Assembly (NCBI RefSeq): GCF_000421965.1
Contig: NZ_ATAY01000020.1
Coordinates: 248,001 to 312,000, forward strand
Length of the DNA stretch: 64,000 nt
Direction: 5' to 3'
From: Ruminiclostridium papyrosolvens C7
GTDB taxonomy: Bacteria > Bacillota > Clostridia > Acetivibrionales > DSM-1351
The notes under the pieces are model-generated. The model had not been told where the DNA came from. It worked only from the letters and a program-made list of their open reading frames with translations, and searched no databases. The first letter of the stretch is position 1; each line of letters begins with the position of its first letter. This document shows positions 58,231-64,000 of this stretch, piece after piece. Position numbers and translations under genes: made by a program.

Positions 58231-59337
58231 ATGGAGAAAATAAGTAAGAACCAGCTATTCTGTCTGATAATGATGGGACAGATAGGCAGCACCAATTTAT
58301 GGGCTTTAGGTATTGAAGCCAAAAGAGATGCATGGATTGTAGATATAATTTCAACAATTGCCGGAATGGGTTTGGTCTGGTTGTATACATCCATATACAG
58401 TAAATATCCTGAAAAGAACATTGTGGGAATAACTCAATCCATTCTGGGTAAAACCTTGGGGTGGCCATTGGGATTTGTTTACTTTATGATATATACTTTT
58501 AATGCCACCCGAACCACAAGTGAATTTGCAGATCTGATAAATGTAACATTCCTTCAGGATACACCAAATCTGGTAATACAGATTATTTTTTATATAGCAA
58601 TTATTTATGTACTTTTTTTAGGGATAGAGACTCTGGGGCGTATTGCGGAAATAATATTTCCTGTAGTAATTTTATTAATAATATCTATCTATATTATGAT
58701 AATTGCATCAAAACAGATAAATCTAAAAGAACTGCTGCCCGTATTTCAAGGAGGGTTCAAACCTATACTAAAGGCTTTTTATCCGATAGGAATTAACTTT
58801 CCCTTCGGTTTGGTTTATGTGTTTTTTCAGTTCTGGAAGTATAACGGGTCGGTAAAGGAAGTAAAAAAGACAACTTACTGGGCACTTGCACTGACCGGGG
58901 TCAATTTAACTGTTTCTCTAATTATAATGGTTACATCAATGGGTTTTAATTATACTTCCGTTGCAACCATACCGTTCCTGGAGGTAATCAAACTCATTAG
59001 TTTAGGGGATATAATTACTAATCTTGATGCAATAGGAGTCATTCTTGTATTTATGGGCGGCTTCTATCTAACCATATTATTTTACTATTCTGCAGTGTTA
59101 ATCTTTGCTGAATTATTCCATATAAAAGATTACAGATGGGTGTTAATTCCTTTGGCGGTTTTCATTATGTGGTATTCAAAAATATACGAGCCCAATTATC
59201 CGTTCCATGTAAAATACCTTGTTCCCCAGTACTGGCAGCAATGGGTACCGGTTAGCAATATAGTTCCAATAATGCTTTTATTGATATTTTATCTTAAAAG
59301 ATATTGTAATATGGAATTAAATATCCAAAATAAATAA
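58231..59337 (+). CDS. gerAB: Spore germination protein GerAB (endospore permease)
   Basis: 368 aa with about ten hydrophobic helices of the APC-like GerAB family. KISKNQLFCLIMMGQIGS, SEFADLINVTFL, GIETLGRIAEIIFP and NFPFGLVYVFFQFWKY (core FQFWKY). It forms the membrane, nutrient-binding subunit of a germinant receptor. It is on the plus strand while its A and C partners are on the minus strand. A short ORF follows after 24 nt. Confidence 0.92.
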   Translation: MEKISKNQLFCLIMMGQIGSTNLWALGIEAKRDAWIVDIISTIAGMGLVWLYTSIYSKYPEKNIVGITQSILGKTLGWPLGFVYFMIYTFNATRTTSEFADLINVTFLQDTPNLVIQIIFYIAIIYVLFLGIETLGRIAEIIFPVVILLIISIYIMIIASKQINLKELLPVFQGGFKPILKAFYPIGINFPFGLVYVFFQFWKYNGSVKEVKKTTYWALALTGVNLTVSLIIMVTSMGFNYTSVATIPFLEVIKLISLGDIITNLDAIGVILVFMGGFYLTILFYYSAVLIFAELFHIKDYRWVLIPLAVFIMWYSKIYEPNYPFHVKYLVPQYWQQWVPVSNIVPIMLLLIFYLKRYCNMELNIQNK

Positions 59338-59361
59338 AAGTTATGGAAGAAGAGAAGGAAT

Positions 59362-59526
59362 ATGATGAAGTTTATCACTAAAATAATAAATGACACAATA
59401 GAGACAGGGATAGGGCAAAGTATAATAGCATTTTCGGCATGGGGATATGCCTTTATCCTAGTAGCTGTAACTCTGTACTATGCGGTACTGTCCCTGATAA
59501 AGCTGATTTCGGGTAATAAAAACTAA
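59362..59526 (+). CDS. Small one-helix membrane protein in the germination locus
   Basis: 54 aa, too short for standard gene calling. AGAAGGAAT precedes ATGATG (59362). Residues 1-20 are amphipathic, residues about 25-48 form one strong hydrophobic helix (AWGYAFILVAVTLYYAVLSL), ending in a basic tail. It follows gerAB on the same strand and ends 8 nt before the convergent gerAC stop. It recalls the small D subunits reported in some Ger receptor operons, by position and size only. Confidence 0.55.
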   Translation: MMKFITKIINDTIETGIGQSIIAFSAWGYAFILVAVTLYYAVLSLIKLISGNKN

Positions 59527-59534
59527 AGTCTACT

Positions 59535-60743
59535 TTACTTACCAATCTTTTTAGCATTGATTGGCTTTAAGGTAAGTCCGGTTCGGTTGAGACAAGTGGC
59601 TACTTCAACGGTATATGATACATTAGGGAATATCTCATCATCCCATTTGCTTTTTATTTTACTCCAGGATTTAGGGTACTTTATTTCCAAAGTTCTCCCG
59701 AACCCTAATACATCTGTTTTCATGTTTCCCTGTATGTTCTTTATTGTTTTATCAGTTGTAACTCTTATATAATTTGAAAAATTGCTGTTAATTTGTTCAA
59801 AAAGTTGTAGATTAGTTACATCAAGGTCTTGCTTGACTTCAGTCATATTTCCTTCTGCTTTTATTGCAACATCAAAAGATATATTACCTTTATCGGTGAT
59901 GGAAGGTTTGACAGAACACTTAATCTTTATCAATTCGATTGTAACTTGACTGTCAGCATCATTACTAAAAGCTTGTACATTGATGGATGTCTTTTTGCAT
60001 TTTCCGGTCAGAATATTCAGACCAAGAGTATCTTTGTTATCCAGAAAGCCTACCAGTTTATCTTTTTTAAATAATGCTGATCCGGTAAGCTTTAATCCTT
60101 TGCGTTGTTCTGGTTCTGTTCCTTCTGTAGGGACACTTTTAACATCAATCAATGAAAAAACGCCGGTAACAGGGTTGCTCCCTTCACCAGGCATTGTTTT
60201 TATAAAATCTATTACTTTAGAGGCTGCCGAACTTGACTCTATCTTCTGAGATTTGAGTATGCCTTCCATATAGTTCGCCTGTATCTTTTCAAGGCCATGT
60301 TTAACACCGAGTACGTCGGAGGCTTTGCAGTCTGATGCAACAATAAGCCATGTTGTTTTTCTCAATTCATGACTGCGGGTTATGAAGTCAATTGTGTCTC
60401 CAAGGCCTTCTCGGGCATAGTCCTCACCAACTACTATTACTTTAATATGAGAGAAAAAGCTTCTCCTGTCAAATTCCTTAACTGTATGTCTGATTGCTTC
60501 AAATATTGAGTCTCCTGACGAAATGACCAGCTCATAAGGAGGTTCTTTTCCGCCGCCTTGTTTTTCCATTGCTGCAGGACGGACTATCTGACTTGTTAAC
60601 TGGATTTTGCCGTCATCCCCCTTATCTAACCCTATAGCCATTGCAATCCCCAATTGATTCAGTTCTTTACGGTCCCAACAGCCTGTTAGAAGCATTGCAG
60701 AAAGTGTAATGATAATTAACACTGCAACAAGCTTTTTGTTCAA
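59535..60743 (-). CDS. gerAC: Spore germination lipoprotein GerAC
   Basis: 402 aa. Lipobox LLTGC at residues 19-23, then CWDRKELNQLGIAMAIGLDK, the hallmark start of Ger(x)C proteins, and FFSHIKVIVVGEDYARE. Outer-face subunit of the germinant receptor. Its ATG overlaps the gerAA stop by 4 nt. Confidence 0.96.
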   Translation of the reverse strand: MNKKLVAVLIIITLSAMLLTGCWDRKELNQLGIAMAIGLDKGDDGKIQLTSQIVRPAAMEKQGGGKEPPYELVISSGDSIFEAIRHTVKEFDRRSFFSHIKVIVVGEDYAREGLGDTIDFITRSHELRKTTWLIVASDCKASDVLGVKHGLEKIQANYMEGILKSQKIESSSAASKVIDFIKTMPGEGSNPVTGVFSLIDVKSVPTEGTEPEQRKGLKLTGSALFKKDKLVGFLDNKDTLGLNILTGKCKKTSINVQAFSNDADSQVTIELIKIKCSVKPSITDKGNISFDVAIKAEGNMTEVKQDLDVTNLQLFEQINSNFSNYIRVTTDKTIKNIQGNMKTDVLGFGRTLEIKYPKSWSKIKSKWDDEIFPNVSYTVEVATCLNRTGLTLKPINAKKIGK

Positions 60744-62374
60744 TAGTTTTTCCCTCCCTTTTTCTTGTCAGGCTTATTTGGCATTTGTTTTGATGATTGC
60801 CGGCTAGACTTTTTCCATGTAATAGCTTTAGGACGGTTCTTCATAATCCAGAGGGGAAATCTGAAAACGCTGTCCTTCAAGTCACTCCAGTTTATAGGGG
60901 CTAAAGGTGCCATATATGGAGTTCCGAAGGTCCTAAGGGAACACATATGTGCCAATATACAGAACATACCTACGATTACGCCAAAAAGCCCAAAGGCGCT
61001 ACTAATAAAAATCATTAAAAATTTTAAAATTATTAAAGCATCGTAAATGGACGGGAGTATAAAACTTGTAATAGCTGACAAAGCTGTTATGATTACCATA
61101 GGTGCGCCGATTATTCCTGCTTGAACAGCGGCTTGTCCTATGACAAGAGTACCTACAATACTTACTGCCGTACCAACGGCTTTAGGCATCCTTATCCCGG
61201 ATTCACGTATAAATTGGAAAATAATCTCACTAATAAGAGTCTCAATCAGAACAGGAAAAGGAATTCCTTCTCTTGCAGCAGCAAAGGTAACGAGCAGGAC
61301 GGTAGGAATCATTTCCTGATGGAAGGTGGTAAGGGAAATATATAAAGCAGGCAGTGTAAGAGTTATAAATAATGCCAGAACCCTCAGTATCCTTATAAAG
61401 TTGGTCAGATACGGCCGGGAATAATAATCCTCCGGTACCTGAAGTGACTCAACAAAAGTATAGGGTACTGTCAATACAATAGGGGTTCCTCCACACAAAA
61501 TTGCTACCCTTCCTTCAAGAAGCTTTGCAGAGACCTTGTCTGGCCTTTCGCTGTTTCCTATCGTTGCAAAAGGAGAAAGGGGATTGTCCTCAATAAACTG
61601 CTCGATATAACCGGATTCCAGTATGACATCCGTGTCTATTCGGTTTATCCTGTCCCGTACTTCCTGAACAACCTTGTCATTGGCAATACCCTGAATATAT
61701 GCAATGCAAACATCAGTTCGGGTTTGCTTTCCGACTACAAGGGTTTCAAAAATAAGGTTGGGGTTTTTGATTATTTTACGTATCAAAGAAGTATTAACCC
61801 TGAGTGTCTCTACGAAAGCCTCTCGTGAACCACGAATAACAACCTCCGTCTCCGGCTGCTGTATACTTCTGCGTTCTCCTCCTTTGGCACTTACGGAGAA
61901 GCCCTGAGTACATCCGTCTATCAGCAGAAGTGTATTACCTGATAAAATTGTGTCGATGGACTCATCCATATTTTTTACTTCGGTTGCTTCAACTATACTT
62001 AGTATATTATCTTTAATATCATTAAACATATTTCGCTTATCCACAAGATTACCGTGTGGATTTGTAATATGAATGTTGACCATAAGAGATTTAACAACGT
62101 ACTCAAGTATCAGGTTCTTATCTCCCAACCCGTCGATGAAACAAATTAGAGCTTTAGTTTGATGCTTTACTCCAAAATTAAATTTTCTTATTATGATATC
62201 ATCACTTTTGCCGAGAGCTTTTTTTATTCTTTGGGAATTTTCGTCCAAAGATTCATGTAAACTCTGCCCATTGCCAGCATAAGACACATTATCCGGTGAA
62301 GGCTTGTTACTATCTCTTTGCTTGCTTCTTACATCATTAACAAAATTTATAAATCTTGACAGTTTTTTAAACAA
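60740..62374 (-). CDS. gerAA: Spore germination protein GerAA
   Basis: 544 aa. N-terminal cytosolic region (about 1-310) with RGSREAFVETLRVN and LLEGRVAILCGGTPIVLTVP, then five membrane helices including FREGIPFPVLIETL-like AAREGIPFPVLIETL and GIRMPKAVGTAVSIVGTLVIGQAAV (core RMPKAVGTAVSIVG). The TTG start has GAAGGT upstream. GerAA-GerAC lie on the minus strand, converging on GerAB. Confidence 0.96.
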   Translation of the reverse strand: MFKKLSRFINFVNDVRSKQRDSNKPSPDNVSYAGNGQSLHESLDENSQRIKKALGKSDDIIIRKFNFGVKHQTKALICFIDGLGDKNLILEYVVKSLMVNIHITNPHGNLVDKRNMFNDIKDNILSIVEATEVKNMDESIDTILSGNTLLLIDGCTQGFSVSAKGGERRSIQQPETEVVIRGSREAFVETLRVNTSLIRKIIKNPNLIFETLVVGKQTRTDVCIAYIQGIANDKVVQEVRDRINRIDTDVILESGYIEQFIEDNPLSPFATIGNSERPDKVSAKLLEGRVAILCGGTPIVLTVPYTFVESLQVPEDYYSRPYLTNFIRILRVLALFITLTLPALYISLTTFHQEMIPTVLLVTFAAAREGIPFPVLIETLISEIIFQFIRESGIRMPKAVGTAVSIVGTLVIGQAAVQAGIIGAPMVIITALSAITSFILPSIYDALIILKFLMIFISSAFGLFGVIVGMFCILAHMCSLRTFGTPYMAPLAPINWSDLKDSVFRFPLWIMKNRPKAITWKKSSRQSSKQMPNKPDKKKGGKNY

Positions 62375-62463
62375 AGTAATTACCTTCCCAATAATAAAAA
62401 TTTATTTATTAAATTATTATTGGTTTTATTCGTTATTATATGTAACTCAAAACGTGGGAAAAT

Positions 62464-63018
62464 TTACGGTTTCCCACGCTTTTGAGACTCACTCTTTCCT
62501 TTTTCCTTTATATAGATAAATTGCTCATTTTCATACTTTTTGAGAACTTGAGTTAAGTGTTCTGCGTGTTCTTTTTCATCATCAATTATAGATTGAATTG
62601 CAATTTTTATATCCTTGTAGGAAGAATATGCCTCAATTTCTTCCTCATAAAGTATTACGGCTTCCAATTCTCCCTTAATATCTTCTCTTATATTATTAAG
62701 TACTATTTGCTTGTCATAACGTGGATTGTACAATTGCATGGGTGATTTGGGTTTCAAATAATCCTCGTGTTGTTCTAAAGAAGCTTTATACTGGACAGGG
62801 TCATATTTTCTCAGAAGGTTGAAAACAGTTTCATAGTGCCTTATTTCATCTAGCATTATATGATGCCAGACCTCGTTTACATTTATCATGTAGGAATTAG
62901 CAATGTGGCTTTGGTACACGTTAATAGTCATTAATTCTGCAATCATGATTTCTCTTAGTCTGTTGGTAACTTTACGTGCAGTGCCCTGGGGCTGGCCGGA
63001 TGGATATGTATAGCTCAT
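62464..63018 (-). CDS. Ferritin-like (rubrerythrin-type) di-iron protein
   Basis: 184 aa. A four-helix bundle with two Glu-x-x-His pairs: LDEIRHYETVF and DDEKEHAEHL, plus Glu in IMIAELMTINVYQ and ELEAVILYEEEIEAY. This is the di-iron site layout of rubrerythrin/ferritin-like domains. No rubredoxin domain. ATG 63018 is chosen because the ATG 12 nt upstream is part of the GGAGG site. It precedes gerAA by 89 nt in the same direction; its role (oxidative stress or sporulation) is not clear. Confidence 0.85.
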   Translation of the reverse strand: MSYTYPSGQPQGTARKVTNRLREIMIAELMTINVYQSHIANSYMINVNEVWHHIMLDEIRHYETVFNLLRKYDPVQYKASLEQHEDYLKPKSPMQLYNPRYDKQIVLNNIREDIKGELEAVILYEEEIEAYSSYKDIKIAIQSIIDDEKEHAEHLTQVLKKYENEQFIYIKEKGKSESQKRGKP

Positions 63019-63105
63019 TATTACCTCCATAAATATGTTAAAGGGAATACTGTTTATATTGTATGTTTTTAATTAATAAATGGTGAATTATTTTTTAAAA
63101 CAGTG

Positions 63106-63136
63106 TTGACATTCACGTAGCGTAAAGGTGTATATT
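63106..63136 (+). promoter_or_regulatory. MerR-type operator-promoter with 19-nt spacer
   Basis: TTGACA (63106-63111) and TATATT (63131-63136) are 19 nt apart, the elongated spacing that MerR activators untwist. A dyad TTCACGTAGCGTAAA (63112-63126; arms TTCACG and CGTAAA) fills the spacer. It lies 24 nt before the regulator gene, so the gene is probably autoregulated. Confidence 0.78.
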
Positions 63137-63160
63137 AATCCTGTCAGGAGGTTTAAAGCT

Positions 63161-63925
63161 ATGGAATACACAATAAAAAAGCTGGCTCAAATAGCCGGTG
63201 TAAGTACAAGGGCCCTCAGGTACTATGATGAAATAGGTATTCTCAAGCCGGCGAGAATAAACTCATCAGGATATCGTATTTATGGTCAGAAGGAAATAGA
63301 CAGGCTTCAGCACATTTTGTTTTATCGCGAACTGGGTGTGGAACTCGATAGGATAAGAGAATTTGTGAATGATCCGGCTTACGACTGTATTTCAGCTTTA
63401 CAAGACCACCGAGAAAAGCTTCTGGAAAAGAAAAACCAGTTGGAGCAGTTAATAAGGACTATTGATAAAACAATAGCTGCCAGTGAAGGGAGAACTGAAA
63501 TGACTGATAGAGAAAAGTTTGAGGGCTTCAAACAAAAGATTCTTAATGAAAATGACAGGAAATATGGAGAGGAAATCCGTGAAAAGTACGGAGAAGAGAC
63601 TGTGAATCAATCATACAATAAATTAAGGGATATGTCAGAGGAACAATATAAGGAACTTGAAGAACTTACAGCCCTTGTTCAGGAGACATTAAAGCAGGCA
63701 TTTGAAACTGGCGATCCGGCAGGAGAGCTCGCACAGAAAGCAGCTGACCTCCATCGTCAATGGCTTAGCTTTTCGTGGCCCAGTTACAACAGTGAGGCTC
63801 ATGCAGGGCTTGCCCAAATGTATGTAGATGATGAAAGATTCAGAGTGTACTACGATAAGGAACAACCCGGTACGGCAGAATTCCTGAGAGAAGCAATTCT
63901 CATTTACACCGGGAAAAAAGGCTAA
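63161..63925 (+). CDS. MerR-family regulator with TipAS effector domain
   Basis: 254 aa from ATG 63161 (AGGAGGT upstream). MerR winged helix residues 1-70 (YTIKKLAQIAGVSTRALRYY, SSGYRIYGQKEIDRL), a coiled coil to about 110, then a TipAS domain (residues 125-250: LAQKAADLHRQWLSFSWPSY and GLAQMYVDDERFRVYYD). TipA proteins bind peptide antibiotics and other drugs and induce their own and other genes. Confidence 0.92.
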   Translation: MEYTIKKLAQIAGVSTRALRYYDEIGILKPARINSSGYRIYGQKEIDRLQHILFYRELGVELDRIREFVNDPAYDCISALQDHREKLLEKKNQLEQLIRTIDKTIAASEGRTEMTDREKFEGFKQKILNENDRKYGEEIREKYGEETVNQSYNKLRDMSEEQYKELEELTALVQETLKQAFETGDPAGELAQKAADLHRQWLSFSWPSYNSEAHAGLAQMYVDDERFRVYYDKEQPGTAEFLREAILIYTGKKG

Positions 63926-63932
63926 ACTAATA

Positions 63933-63976
63933 AAACAAGGCTTCATCAGATTTTCATCTGATGAAGCCTTGTTTAA
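63933..63976 (+). terminator. Rho-independent terminator after the TipA-type gene
   Basis: A 19-bp perfect stem (63933-63951 with 63956-63974), loop of 4 nt, ending in GTTT. A second small hairpin (CCTCAGTA/TACTGAGG, 63981-64000) reaches the window edge. Confidence 0.85.
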
Positions 63977-64000
63977 ACTACCTCAGTAGTTTTACTGAGG

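Overview
The window looks like a chromosomal segment from a low-GC, Gram-positive, anaerobic, spore-forming Clostridium of the cellulosome-producing Ruminiclostridium type (the R. cellulolyticum/papyrosolvens group). The reasons are AT-rich intergenic DNA, T-box leaders, an HrcA/CIRCE-controlled dnaK operon, gerA-type germination genes, a RemA/DUF370 gene and a secreted protein with a type I dockerin. I see no phage, insertion sequence or CRISPR array.

Layout. 1-8.0 kb: 3' end of an FGE-sulfatase-domain gene, tRNA-Lys(CTT), a DegS/DegU two-component pair, an acyl-CoA ligase behind a T-box whose specifier reads alanine, a MetH-like methyltransferase and a GluP-type rhomboid. 8.0-11.7 kb: pdxST (minus) divergent from a MocR/PdxR-type regulator with two matching palindromic sites, then a very small kinase-like protein. 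11.7-18.3 kb: T-box-ileS, aroB, two small genes, a HAD phosphatase and tRNA-Thr(CGT). 18.3-28.6 kb: an accessory region with about 750 nt of non-coding DNA, a LuxR-type regulator split by a frameshift at a slippery heptamer, a 22-nt inverted repeat, and an eight-gene surface-glycan cluster (UbiA-type prenyltransferase, flippase, three GT2s, epimerase, class III aminotransferase, membrane EEP-domain protein). 28.6-36.7 kb: a dockerin plus chagasin-like protein, an HD protein, an LtaS-like enzyme, then a tryptophan ECF transporter operon (trpP-A1-A2-T) whose leader carries eleven NAG triplets, and a YiiX-like protein. 36.8-41 kb: membrane proteins, dgt, yfbR and a class IV aminotransferase. 41-48 kb: hrcA-grpE-dnaK-dnaJ-prmA-rsmE-cheY. 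48-52 kb: yicC-remA-gmk-rpoZ-glyS. 52-57 kb: padR/MFS pair and panG-panB-panC-panD. 57-64 kb: a candidate structured RNA, an L,D-transpeptidase, a split germination-receptor locus, a ferritin-like protein and a TipA-type MerR regulator.

The most striking signal is the leader of the tryptophan ECF operon (32.7-32.9 kb). A consensus promoter starts transcription almost directly at eleven NAG triplets spaced by 2-3 nt, the geometry of a TRAP (MtrB) 11-mer binding site. They are followed by two mutually exclusive pairings, one of which masks the Shine-Dalgarno of trpP and also ends in a U-run. This predicts TRAP-type feedback control of a tryptophan importer in a cellulolytic Clostridium. Second-tier signals are the T TTT TTA frameshift in the regulator before the glycan cluster, the UbiA-containing glycan cluster itself, the alanine T-box in front of an acyl-CoA ligase, and the PdxR operator pair.

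All calls come from reading the sequence and family knowledge; no searches were run.
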